Below are positions 8,362-16,329 of a stretch of DNA of 64,000 bases, piece after piece. The position numbers were made by a program, and so were the translations under genes. Within the stretch, counting starts at the first letter, position 1. Each line of letters starts with the position of its first letter. The stretch comes from SXVE01 sp036388895 (GTDB lineage: Bacteria > Acidobacteriota > Blastocatellia > Pyrinomonadales > Pyrinomonadaceae): NCBI GenBank assembly GCA_036388895.1, contig DASVQY010000063.1:62001-126000 (forward strand), given 5' to 3'. The notes below the pieces were generated by a model that had not been told where the DNA came from, did not search any database, and worked only from the letters and a program-made list of their open reading frames with translations.

Positions 8362-8802
8362 CTAAGCAGTTTTTGACATTTCCGCACGCGCCTGCATCAT
8401 CCGCTGCATCATTTCCCGCCGCGCAACAAGCATCTCTTTCGCATTCGGTTGATTCATAACCAGCTTTTCCAGATTCTTCAGATATTTAGGGCTGTTCATC
8501 TTCGCTCTGACTTCCTCTAAATACGGTTCGATTTTCGCAAAAACAAGAACCGCTTCGCCCGCCGAATCATTAAACATTTCTTCGTCAATCGCACCGTGAT
8601 TAACAAGGCTCGCCGCCATATCCCAGTAAGTCACGACCATTCTGAAATTGGCTGATGTTTCTTCGGAAATCATTGCTTTTAACACGTCATCAGCGCTTTG
8701 CGGTGAAAACCCGAACACCCAGTTTCTCGCTTCGCGCATTTTTGTTTCGCGCCGCAGGTCATATAGTTTCAAAATTAAATCCGCTGATTTTGCTTTACTC
8801 AT
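8362..8802 (-). CDS. Conserved hypothetical protein
   Basis: The 146-residue protein is soluble, helical and Met/Arg/Lys-rich at its C-terminus (repeated RREMMQRMMQARAEM). It has no signal peptide or membrane segment. Landmarks are LYDLRRETKMREARNWVFG near the N-terminus and the YWDMAASLVNHGAID core, which I recall from uncharacterised acidobacterial proteins, but I cannot assign a family with confidence. The ATG at 8802 is preceded by gaga-type ribosome-binding sequence (aaaggagaaaat). It is probably a single-gene unit with the bidirectional terminator behind it. Confidence 0.75.
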   Translation of the reverse strand: MSKAKSADLILKLYDLRRETKMREARNWVFGFSPQSADDVLKAMISEETSANFRMVVTYWDMAASLVNHGAIDEEMFNDSAGEAVLVFAKIEPYLEEVRAKMNSPKYLKNLEKLVMNQPNAKEMLVARREMMQRMMQARAEMSKTA

Positions 8803-8903
8803 ATTTTCTCCTTTTATCGTTTTTTCAAAATTTAAATGCAGTTCGCATTTTAGTCAAACGGATTGAGTCGAAACAATTTCATCAGCGAAACCGAAATTTG
8901 CAT

Positions 8904-9212
8904 TTACCTTCTGGACATAATAAACGGCATGGCAATTCCAGCGACAACTATGATAAGACCGATGATAATGCCGACGCCCGTCAATGAAGTAAAAACCGCG
9001 ACAGCCGCGCCGCTGACAATCATTAAAAGGCTGATAATCCAGATCCCTGCTGATTTAAAGACAGGAGCTTCATTTTCGTCAGCCGACTTTGCGCTGAAAC
9101 TTCCTAACGCGTCACCGACATCTGCGGCTGTAATTGATTTTTTGTTGATAACGCTTTCGTCATCGCTTGTTAAATCTCGATTCGCGCGTTCATTGATTTC
9201 CCTTTCGTTCAT
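8904..9212 (-). CDS. Small two-helix membrane protein
   Basis: The 102-residue protein has a charged N-terminal half (about residues 1-52) and two closely spaced hydrophobic helices, IWIISLLMIVSGAAVAVF and IIIGLIIVVAGIAMPFIM, ending in SRR. No known domain is recognised. A gggggaaaac-type ribosome-binding region precedes the ATG at 9212. It is isolated between the hypothetical gene at 8362 and the lon terminator. Confidence 0.7.
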   Translation of the reverse strand: MNEREINERANRDLTSDDESVINKKSITAADVGDALGSFSAKSADENEAPVFKSAGIWIISLLMIVSGAAVAVFTSLTGVGIIIGLIIVVAGIAMPFIMSRR

Positions 9213-9324
9213 TGTTTTCCCCCTTAACTTTAGTTTTACTTATATTATCAATTATAAACCTTTATCAAAATACTTTTGTTCGACAGGTTACTTACAATAA
9301 AAAAACTCTCTTTTATTTCAAAAG

Positions 9325-9395
9325 AAAAAGGCTGGTTTTATATTGATTTTAACAAGCGTTGCAACCTGCAAAATCAATATAAAACCAGCCTTTTT
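9325..9395. terminator. Very long hairpin terminator after lon
   Basis: A 26-bp perfect inverted repeat (9325-9350 with 9370-9395), beginning aaaaaggctggttttatatt, encloses a 19-base loop. It lies just past the lon stop (9415) and has A/T tails on both sides, so it can act as an intrinsic terminator in either direction. The stem is much longer than needed for termination. Confidence 0.88.
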
Positions 9396-9414
9396 AAATT
9401 TGTTGAAATTAAAT

Positions 9415-11838
9415 TTACTTAATCGCCGTAGTTATGTCCGTTGAACTTTGCCCGTCCGCCCAAATCGGCTGAGTTTCGATAACTTCGTCAGTTTTGGATT
9501 TTTCCAGAGCGAAGTCCAAAACTTCGTCAATCATTTCAACCGTGTGAATCGTTAAATCCTCGCGAACTTCTTCGGGCACGTCGGCTAAATCTTTCTCATT
9601 GTCTTTCGACAAAATTATTGTTTTAATGCCGAAGCGATGCGCTGCGAGAAGTTTTTCTTTAACGCCGCCAATCGGAAGGACTTTGCCGCGCAACGTAATT
9701 TCACCGGTCATTGCTACGTCATGTCTCGCACGTTTTCCGGTTAAAGCCGAAACCATCGCCGTTGCCAAAGTGATTCCGGCGCTCGGACCGTCTTTTGGAA
9801 TTGCGCCTTCGGGAACGTGTATATGTAAATCTTTCTCGCGGAAATCATCGTGATTAATTCCGAGCTTTTCGGCACGCGTTCTGACACAAGTTAAAGCGGC
9901 ACGAGCAGATTCCTGCATGACCTCGCCGAGTTTTCCGGTCAAAGTAACATCGCCTTTTCCTTTGACGAGCGTCGCTTCAACCTGCAGAACGTCGCCGCCA
10001 ACTTCCGTCCAGGCTAAACCGTTGACAAGTCCGATTTCGGATTTACGTGCGATGTCCTGTTTGCGGAAACGAATCGTTCCCAAAAGCTCGCGTACTTTTT
10101 CGGCGTCAATCACGGCGCGAAAATCTTCTTTGTCTTCGGTTACGACATATTTTCTAGCGATTTTTCGCAGGCACGAACCGATTTCTCTTTCGAGATTGCG
10201 AACGCCTGCTTCGCGCGTGTAGTGACGGATTATTTCTAAAATCCCGTCGTCGGTAAATTTAATTTTTTCTCCATCCAGACCGTTGCCTTCCGCTTGTTTC
10301 GGAATCAAATGTCGTTTGGCGATTTCCAATTTCTCGCGTTCGGTGTAACCGGACAGATTCAGTATTTCCAGACGATCCTGCAGTGCAGGCGGAATCGTGT
10401 GCAGAACATTTGCAGTCGCGATAAAAAACACCTGCGACAAATCGTAATCAACGTCGAGATAATGATCGCGGAACGTGCTGTTTTGTTCCGGGTCGAGAAC
10501 TTCCAAAAGCGCCGCCGACGGATCGCCTCGAAAATCGCGCCCGAGTTTATCAACTTCATCGAGCAAAATCACCGGATTTACCGTTCCGGCGCGTTTCATC
10601 AATTGAACGATTTGTCCGGGCAACGCGCCAATGTAAGTTCGGCGATGACCGCGAATTTCGGCTTCGTCGTGAACGCCGCCGAGAGCGAGACGAACGAATT
10701 TTCTGCCCGTCGCTTTGGCGATTGATTTTCCCAAACTCGTTTTTCCGACGCCCGGAGCGCCCGCAAAACATAAAATCGTACCTTTCGGATTTTTAACGAG
10801 CTGCCGAACGGCTAAAAATTCCAGAATTCGCTCTTTAATTTTTGTAAGCGCGTAATGATCTTCGTTTAAAACCCGCTCGGCTTCGGTTAAATCTTCGATT
10901 TCTTCCGAGCGCTCGGTCCAGGGAACATTGATGAGCCAGTCGAGATAAGTGCGCGAAACGGTTGATTCGGCAGACATTGGCGGCATTGCTTCAAGACGAG
11001 CGAATTCCTGCAAAGCCTTTTCTTTGGCTTCTTCGGTCATTCCGGCTTCTTCGATTTTTTTCTTCAGTTCGTCGAGTTCGGCTTTGTCGTCTTTGCGTCC
11101 GAGTTCTTTGTGAATAGCTTTTATCTGCTCGTTCAAATAATATTCGCGCTGGTGTTTGTCCATCTGTTTTTTCGTGCGCGAGTGAATCGAACGGTCGAGC
11201 TGTCGTTTTTCGATTTCCGCGTCGAGAATGTCACAAAGTTTTTGCAGACGTTCCTGAACGGAAAACGTTTCGAGAAGTTCCTGTTTTTCGTCAACGCCGA
11301 TGCGCAGATGCGAACTCATCGCGTCGGCGATTTGCGCGGCGGAAATTCCGCGAAGACTGGCGTGCAAAGCGTCCGTATATGCGTCGGGCGAAACGCGCAA
11401 AAATTGTTCGACCAGAGTGTGAATCTTCTGTAAAAGCCCGTCGGTTCTGTAGCCGGATTCGTCAATTGACTGAATTTTGCGAACGTGCGCGAAAAACATT
11501 CCGTCATCGTCCTGCTCGACCCTGATTGATTGCCCGCGCTCGCGCCCTTCGACGACGACTTTGATTTGCCCGTTATCTTGACGTTGCGCCTGCAAAATTC
11601 TGCCCAAAGTCCCGACAGTGTAAATCTGCTCGGGATTCGGTTCGTCAACAGTCGCGTCGTGCTGCGTGGCGAGAAAGATATTTCGTTCGCCGGTCATCGC
11701 TTGTTCGAGCGCGCGAACCGAACTCGGACGCCCGATTTTGAATGCAACTTTCGTAAACGGAAAAATTACTACATCACGTATAGGAACCATCGGATAACGC
11801 TTAATGTCCGAAGGCATTTGGTCTGAAAATTCTTGCAT
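9415..11838 (-). CDS. lon: ATP-dependent protease La (Lon)
   Basis: Lon degrades damaged and regulatory proteins in the cytoplasm. The 807-residue product is full length: an N-terminal substrate-binding domain starting near YPMVPIRDVVIFPF, the AAA+ module with Walker A GAPGVGKTS and Walker B ILLDEVDK, and the C-terminal protease domain with the serine-lysine dyad, Ser in KDGPSAGIT and Lys in GGVKEKLLAAHR. It ends a minus-strand block tig-clpP-clpX-lon, the usual order in many bacteria, though gaps of 100-250 bp suggest several promoters. ATG at 11838 is the first good start. Confidence 0.98.
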   Translation of the reverse strand: MQEFSDQMPSDIKRYPMVPIRDVVIFPFTKVAFKIGRPSSVRALEQAMTGERNIFLATQHDATVDEPNPEQIYTVGTLGRILQAQRQDNGQIKVVVEGRERGQSIRVEQDDDGMFFAHVRKIQSIDESGYRTDGLLQKIHTLVEQFLRVSPDAYTDALHASLRGISAAQIADAMSSHLRIGVDEKQELLETFSVQERLQKLCDILDAEIEKRQLDRSIHSRTKKQMDKHQREYYLNEQIKAIHKELGRKDDKAELDELKKKIEEAGMTEEAKEKALQEFARLEAMPPMSAESTVSRTYLDWLINVPWTERSEEIEDLTEAERVLNEDHYALTKIKERILEFLAVRQLVKNPKGTILCFAGAPGVGKTSLGKSIAKATGRKFVRLALGGVHDEAEIRGHRRTYIGALPGQIVQLMKRAGTVNPVILLDEVDKLGRDFRGDPSAALLEVLDPEQNSTFRDHYLDVDYDLSQVFFIATANVLHTIPPALQDRLEILNLSGYTEREKLEIAKRHLIPKQAEGNGLDGEKIKFTDDGILEIIRHYTREAGVRNLEREIGSCLRKIARKYVVTEDKEDFRAVIDAEKVRELLGTIRFRKQDIARKSEIGLVNGLAWTEVGGDVLQVEATLVKGKGDVTLTGKLGEVMQESARAALTCVRTRAEKLGINHDDFREKDLHIHVPEGAIPKDGPSAGITLATAMVSALTGKRARHDVAMTGEITLRGKVLPIGGVKEKLLAAHRFGIKTIILSKDNEKDLADVPEEVREDLTIHTVEMIDEVLDFALEKSKTDEVIETQPIWADGQSSTDITTAIK

Positions 11839-12028
11839 ATTTTTTGGAAATTTTGTTGTGGAAACAAGATTAATTAGGGTTAACTCTATTTACTCAAAAA
11901 ATTCGGATAAAGGCAACAGGATATTAATCAATTTATTTTGAACCCGAGTTTTTTCCAGTTTTATAAACAACTATTAGCCTTCAAATTTTAATTTTAAAAC
12001 ATTTATCCCCGGTTTTTCCATTTTTCAC

Positions 12029-12069
12029 AAAAAAGAAGCGGAAGCCATCAGCCCTTCCGCTTCTTTTTT
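12029..12069. terminator. Hairpin terminator after clpX
   Basis: A 16-bp perfect stem (12029-12044 with 12054-12069; core gaagcggaag) and a 9-base loop lie 20 bp after the clpX stop. The A6/T6 outer arms provide a U-tract on either strand. This supports separate transcription of lon. Confidence 0.88.
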
Positions 12070-12088
12070 CTCGTATTTTATTTTTATT

Positions 12089-13333
12089 CTAAGCCGCTTC
12101 TTCCAATCTGGAGATGACATCAAAAACCGGAGTTTTATGCTCGACCATTTCTTTCGTGATGACCAATTCTTTTACTTTTTTCTCGGACGGCAGGACGTAC
12201 ATTGATTCGAGAAGAATTTCTTCTAAAATCATCATCAATCCGCGCGCCCCAACTTTTCTGTTGAGCGCTTCGTGAGCGATTGCTTTGACGGCGCCGTCGG
12301 TAAATTTCAAACCGATATTATCAAATTCAAATTTACGCTGATACTGCTTAATCAAAGCATTTTTCGGTTCGGTCAGAATTTTCACCAGCGCTTCTTCGTC
12401 GAGTTCGTGCAAAGTGCCGATGACCGGCAGACGACCGACAAACTCGGGAATCAAACCGTAATGCATCAAATCTTCGGGTTCGAGCTTTCCGACGGCTTCA
12501 TTGTGCCGCTGTTTGCTCGATTTGATATCGGCTTGAAAACCGAGCGATTTATTGCGGTACCTTTTCTCAACAACTTTCTCCAAACCGATAAAAGCGCCGC
12601 CGCAGATAAATAAAATATTCGTCGTATCAATTTGTATAAAATCCTGTTGCGGATGTTTGCGCCCGCCGCCCGTCGGAATATTCGCAATCGTTCCTTCGAG
12701 AATTTTCAAGAGCGCCTGCTGCACGCCTTCGCCGGAAACGTCGCGTGTGATCGAAGGATTGTCGTCTTTGCGGCAAATTTTATCAATTTCGTCTATGTAA
12801 ATAATTCCGGTTTGCGCCTTTTCAACGTCATTTCCCGCAGACTGCAAAAGCCGCAAAAGAATATTTTCCACATCTTCGCCGACATATCCAGCTTCGGTCA
12901 AACTCGTCGCGTCAACGATGCAGAACGGAACGCTTAAAACTCGCGCCAGAGTTTGCGCGAGCAAAGTTTTCCCCGTTCCGGTCGGACCAATGAGAAGAAT
13001 ATTCGATTTCTGCAATTCAATGTCGGAACGCCGCTTGGCGAGTTCCAGACGCTTGTAATGCTGGTAAACCGCAACCGCCAAACGTTTTTTCGACTCGTCC
13101 TGCCCGATGACGTACTCGTCAAGAAAACCTTTAATTTCCTGCGGTTTCGGCAACGCGCTCCGAACAGTCGCCGTTTCGGTCTGTTCGTCGTCATTGATTA
13201 TTTCGTTACAAATGTCTATGCATTCGTTACAAACGTAAACGCCGGGACCGGCGATAAGCTTACGCACATCGTTTTGCGATTTTCCGCAAAACGAGCAGCA
13301 AAGAAGTTCTTCGGGGCGTCGGAATTGGGGCAT
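12089..13333 (-). CDS. clpX: ATP-dependent Clp protease ATP-binding subunit ClpX
   Basis: ClpX is the AAA+ unfoldase that feeds tagged proteins to ClpP. The 414-residue product has the N-terminal C4 zinc finger (CCSFCGK then VCNECIDIC, residues about 12-44), Walker A GPTGTGKT, Walker B IIYIDEIDKI, the pore-loop region around GYVGEDVE, and the RGLMMILEE sensor-2/C-terminal part. It lies directly downstream of clpP, as usual, with a 99-bp repeat-bearing gap. Confidence 0.98.
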   Translation of the reverse strand: MPQFRRPEELLCCSFCGKSQNDVRKLIAGPGVYVCNECIDICNEIINDDEQTETATVRSALPKPQEIKGFLDEYVIGQDESKKRLAVAVYQHYKRLELAKRRSDIELQKSNILLIGPTGTGKTLLAQTLARVLSVPFCIVDATSLTEAGYVGEDVENILLRLLQSAGNDVEKAQTGIIYIDEIDKICRKDDNPSITRDVSGEGVQQALLKILEGTIANIPTGGGRKHPQQDFIQIDTTNILFICGGAFIGLEKVVEKRYRNKSLGFQADIKSSKQRHNEAVGKLEPEDLMHYGLIPEFVGRLPVIGTLHELDEEALVKILTEPKNALIKQYQRKFEFDNIGLKFTDGAVKAIAHEALNRKVGARGLMMILEEILLESMYVLPSEKKVKELVITKEMVEHKTPVFDVISRLEEAA

Positions 13334-13340
13334 AAAAGGA

Positions 13341-13434
13341 AGTTTATTGAGTTTATCTAGTTCGTTGAGTTCATTGAGTCATGTGAGATTTTGTCTCTCA
13401 ATAAACTCAACGAACTCAACGAACTCAACGAACT
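13341..13434. repeat. 9-bp tandem repeats forming an inverted repeat between clpP and clpX
   Basis: The unit aactcaacg is repeated three times plus a partial copy at 13404-13434, reaching into the last codons of clpP. Complementary copies (gttgagttcattgag type) lie at 13359-13378. Bases 13359-13378 pair with 13397-13416 at 19 of 20 positions, leaving a 18-base loop. In the clpP-clpX transcript this would be a stable stem-loop between the two genes, perhaps modulating clpX expression or protecting the clpP mRNA end, or it is one of the dispersed repeats of this genome. Confidence 0.75.
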
Positions 13435-14020
13435 ATTTATCTCTGTGTTCGATTACTTCGTCAATCAAACCGTATTCTTTTGCTTGAACCGGCGATAAAA
13501 TGCGGTCGCGTTCAACGTCTTTTTCGACTTGCTCGAAACTCTGTTTGCTGTGATGCGCTAAAATGCGGGAAGTTAGCTCGCGCATACGCAAAATTTCTTC
13601 AGCCATAATGCGAACGTCAGTCGCCTGACCTTGCGCGCCGCCCGACGGCTGGTGAATCAAAATGCGCGAATGCGGCAGCGCGAAACGCTTTCCGGCTGTT
13701 CCGGCGGCAAGCAAAAGCGCGCCCATCGAGGCGCATTGTCCGACGCAAATCGTCGTTACGTCGTTTTTGATAAACTGCATCGTGTCGTAAATCGCCATTC
13801 CCGCAGTTATTGAACCGCCCGGACTGTTGATGTACAAGTTAATATCGCGTTCCGGGTCTTCGGCTTCGAGAAAAAGCAACTGAGCGACGATGAGATTGGC
13901 GATTTGGTCGTCAATCGGCGTGCCGATAAAAATAATACTGTCTTTTAACAATCGTGAAAATATGTCGAAAGCTCGTTCGCCGCGCGAAGTTTGTTCGACA
14001 ACCATTGGTACTAAAGCCAT
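13433..14020 (-). CDS. clpP: ATP-dependent Clp protease proteolytic subunit
   Basis: ClpP forms the tetradecameric serine-protease chamber used by ClpX. The 195-residue product has the nucleophile Ser in VGQCASMGALLLAAG, the catalytic His in LPHSRILIHQPSGG and Asp in ERDRILSP, all at standard spacing. The N-terminus MALVPMVVEQTSRGERAFDI gives the usual processed start region. It lies between trigger factor and clpX. Bases 14098-14107 and 14145-14154 in the upstream gap form a 10-bp inverted repeat of unknown role. Confidence 0.98.
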   Translation of the reverse strand: MALVPMVVEQTSRGERAFDIFSRLLKDSIIFIGTPIDDQIANLIVAQLLFLEAEDPERDINLYINSPGGSITAGMAIYDTMQFIKNDVTTICVGQCASMGALLLAAGTAGKRFALPHSRILIHQPSGGAQGQATDVRIMAEEILRMRELTSRILAHHSKQSFEQVEKDVERDRILSPVQAKEYGLIDEVIEHRDK

Positions 14021-14221
14021 AATTTTTCTCTCTTCTTTACTTCTTTATCCTTAAATTCAGGAATTAATTTGTTTAAGAACTTGTTTAATTGAGCGAAGAT
14101 AAGTTGTTGAAAAACGGCTCGTTGCCATTTCGAATTCAGATTTTACAACTTATCCGTTAAAATGCAACTCCACAAGTCACAAAATACCACTTCTCTTTGA
14201 CCGGTTTTTCTTTGATTTATT

Positions 14222-15670
14222 TTAACCAGCCTGTTTCGTTTCCGTCTTTTCTTCTCCGGCAGAATTTTCTTCCGCCTGACCTTCGTTTATGTTTTCTATA
14301 ATTTCGCTCGGCGTTTCATCCGCTTGAGCGGTTTCGTTTTGCGCTATATTTTCGTCAATCCATTCGCCTTCAGTGACATTCGCATTATTTACCAACGCTT
14401 CGATTGCTTTCCGGGTTCTCAGATTATTTCTGATGTTTTCTTCGCCGCCCTGCTGTTTTCCCAGAGAAGCGCGAATATCTTCGGGCGTCGCGCGGTAATA
14501 ATCCGCCATTTTCTGAATTTCTTCGTCAACTTCCGCGTCCGTGACTTCGACGTTTTCCATCTCGGCGACTTTTTCGAGCAGCATCGCGCCGCGAACGTCT
14601 CGCTCGGCTTGAGTTCTCATCTGGTTGTAAGCCATCTGAATGAACTCTTTGTCCACATTGTTTAAATCAGCGCCGCGCTGCTGTAAGTCCTGAGCGAAAT
14701 TATTCAAAAGATTGCGCGCCTGAACTTCGATCAACGCGTTCGGAACTTCAAATTTGTGATTTTCGATAAATTTAGCAATCGCGTTATTTCGCAAACGCGC
14801 GTCCGCATCGGTTTCGGCGTATTTCTGCAAATCTTCGCGCAGTTTGCCGCGCAAATCTTCCAAAGATTCGTAACCTTCATCGAGACTTTGCGCCCATTCG
14901 TCATTGAGTTCCGGCGTTTCCATTCGACCGACCGACTTCACTTTCGCTTTGTAATTAATGGTCTTGCCCGCTAAACCCGGCGACGAAAAATCTTCTGGAT
15001 AAGAAACGGTAAATTCTTTTTCTTCTTCTTCACCGAGCCCGACTAAATTTTCCGAAAACGATTTTTCAATCGTCTCGTCGCCGATTGGAATTTCCAAATC
15101 GTCGGCTTTTATCGGTTCGGCGTTTTCTTCGCCTTCAAAAATTCCTTCCAAATCAACGATTACAGTGTCGCCGGTTTCCGATTTCCGATTTTCGATCGGA
15201 ATCAAAGCGGCTTGCTGCTGCAGACGATTGGCAATTAAATCTTCAACGTCCGAATCCTGAACGGGTTTTACGCGGCGCGTGACTTCCATTCCTTTATATT
15301 CAGGCGTCGGGATCTCCGGCATTACTTCGACGTGTATGTGAATCGAAACTGGCTGCGAGCCGTTTAATTTCACATTTTCAGCATCGTCAAGATGCAGTTC
15401 CGGCTCGGCGAGCGGCTGCAAACTGTGCTCTTCAATAGCCGATGTTACGGCGCCCGGAATAATTTCCTGCAAAACGTCGTTGCGAATTTCATCGCGATAA
15501 CGTAGACGAACTACGTCAAGCGGCGCATTTCCCTTGCGAAATCCGGGCACATTTGCAGCGTTCGCATACTTTTGACTGACTTTGTTGTACGCCGATTTTA
15601 CGGTTTCCGCGTCAATCTCTATTTTTATCTCTTTTTGTGTTGTTGAAACGTCTATCAGTTCTGTTTTCAT
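14222..15670 (-). CDS. tig: Trigger factor
   Basis: Trigger factor is the ribosome-bound chaperone that meets nascent chains. The 482-residue product has the ribosome-docking N-terminal domain with NVPGFRKGNAP (around residues 38-48), a central PPIase (FKBP-like) domain with GDTVIVDLEG, and the helical C-terminal chaperone domain. The C-terminal about 60 residues form an acidic Glu/Asn-rich tail that goes beyond the usual end. It starts the tig-clpP-clpX-lon block. The ATG at 15670 follows a region of simple AT-rich repeats. Confidence 0.97.
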   Translation of the reverse strand: MKTELIDVSTTQKEIKIEIDAETVKSAYNKVSQKYANAANVPGFRKGNAPLDVVRLRYRDEIRNDVLQEIIPGAVTSAIEEHSLQPLAEPELHLDDAENVKLNGSQPVSIHIHVEVMPEIPTPEYKGMEVTRRVKPVQDSDVEDLIANRLQQQAALIPIENRKSETGDTVIVDLEGIFEGEENAEPIKADDLEIPIGDETIEKSFSENLVGLGEEEEKEFTVSYPEDFSSPGLAGKTINYKAKVKSVGRMETPELNDEWAQSLDEGYESLEDLRGKLREDLQKYAETDADARLRNNAIAKFIENHKFEVPNALIEVQARNLLNNFAQDLQQRGADLNNVDKEFIQMAYNQMRTQAERDVRGAMLLEKVAEMENVEVTDAEVDEEIQKMADYYRATPEDIRASLGKQQGGEENIRNNLRTRKAIEALVNNANVTEGEWIDENIAQNETAQADETPSEIIENINEGQAEENSAGEEKTETKQAG

Positions 15671-15672
15671 TT

Positions 15673-15790
15673 TTTATAAAATTACGGATTATCAATCAGG
15701 AATTACAAATAATAAGGAATTATCAAATCAAAAATCACAAACACAAGGCAAATTCCTTCGACAAGTTGTAATTCGTCATTCGTAATTGAT
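15673..15790. repeat. Dispersed AT-rich simple repeats upstream of tig
   Basis: The gap between tig and the tRNA holds several degenerate copies of ggaattac/ggaattatc and gtaattcgtcattcgtaattgat. The same word family (attacgaatt, gtaattgataattcgtaat) recurs at 29580-29668 upstream of rsmD. These look like decayed copies of a small intergenic repeat family of this genome; no promoter is clearly readable within them. Confidence 0.5.
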
Positions 15791-15792
15791 CG

Positions 15793-15877
15793 TGGTGCTG
15801 AGAGCGAGACTCGAACTCGCACGCCTTTCGGCACTGGCTCCTAAGACCAGCGCGGCTACCAATTACGCCATCTCAGC
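15793..15877 (-). tRNA. tRNA-Leu (anticodon UAG)
   Basis: Read on the minus strand, an 85-base sequence folds as a class II tRNA: acceptor arm GCTGAGA/TCTCAGC with discriminator A and encoded CCA, D-loop AATTGGTAG, anticodon stem CTGGT/GCCAG with loop CTTAGGA (anticodon TAG, reading CUA and, by wobble, CUG), a long variable arm TGCCGAAAGGCGT and the T-arm GTTCGAGTC. The long variable arm and anticodon fit leucine. It lies between a small membrane protein gene and tig. Confidence 0.96.
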
Positions 15878-15956
15878 TTAAACCTTGCAAAAATCAAGCA
15901 AATTTGAATTTATCGGATTTGGAAACGAATGTCTAGCAAGCTGTTTTCGAGCGTAT

Positions 15957-16223
15957 TTATCTCGATAAATACTTGCGTTTGTATTCTTCCAAAGATCGGT
16001 CGGCGCTGTTTATTTCGGCAATCCCCGTCGGCATTTTCTCTTCGAGTTTTGGTTGTTCGCGCTCTTTCTTCAGTAATTTGTAACCGACCGTTCCGCCGAT
16101 TGCGATAACGCCGATCCAAAACAAATACCACAGCGCGCTCGAAATAATTCCGATTACGGCGAAACCGAGAGTCAGCAGCAAATATAAACCTATTATTACG
16201 AGTATGATTTTTATGATATTCAT
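15957..16223 (-). CDS. Small membrane protein
   Basis: The 88-residue protein has two hydrophobic segments (about residues 5-24 and 28-47) followed by a charged tail ending EEYKRKYLSR. No known family is recognised. The C-terminal half is Glu/Lys-rich and may form a short helix in the cytoplasm. It is divergent from murE with a 106-bp shared upstream region. Confidence 0.65.
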   Translation of the reverse strand: MNIIKIILVIIGLYLLLTLGFAVIGIISSALWYLFWIGVIAIGGTVGYKLLKKEREQPKLEEKMPTGIAEINSADRSLEEYKRKYLSR

Positions 16224-16260
16224 CGCTTTGTTTTCCCTCGCGCTTTAAATTTTAGCGTAT

Positions 16261-16289
16261 TTCGCAAATCGAAGCCAAAATCGTATAAT
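16261..16289 (+). promoter_or_regulatory. Putative murE promoter
   Basis: A perfect TATAAT (16284-16289) lies 17 bp after a weak -35 (ttcgca, 16261-16266). A start of transcription near 16296 would give a 34-base leader before the murE start, containing the strong aaggag ribosome-binding site at 16317-16322. Confidence 0.55.
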
Positions 16290-16329
16290 CCGAAAAGTTT
16301 AAATTAAAAGATTTTCAAGGAGATAAGTT

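Noticed and set aside
10294..10725. 143-codon plus-strand open frame within lon
   Set aside because: Antisense to the Lon AAA+ module; no features of a real protein.
13341..13434. CRISPR array
   Set aside because: Repeats are 9 bp, in direct tandem without spacers, and with inverted copies; no cas genes anywhere in the window.
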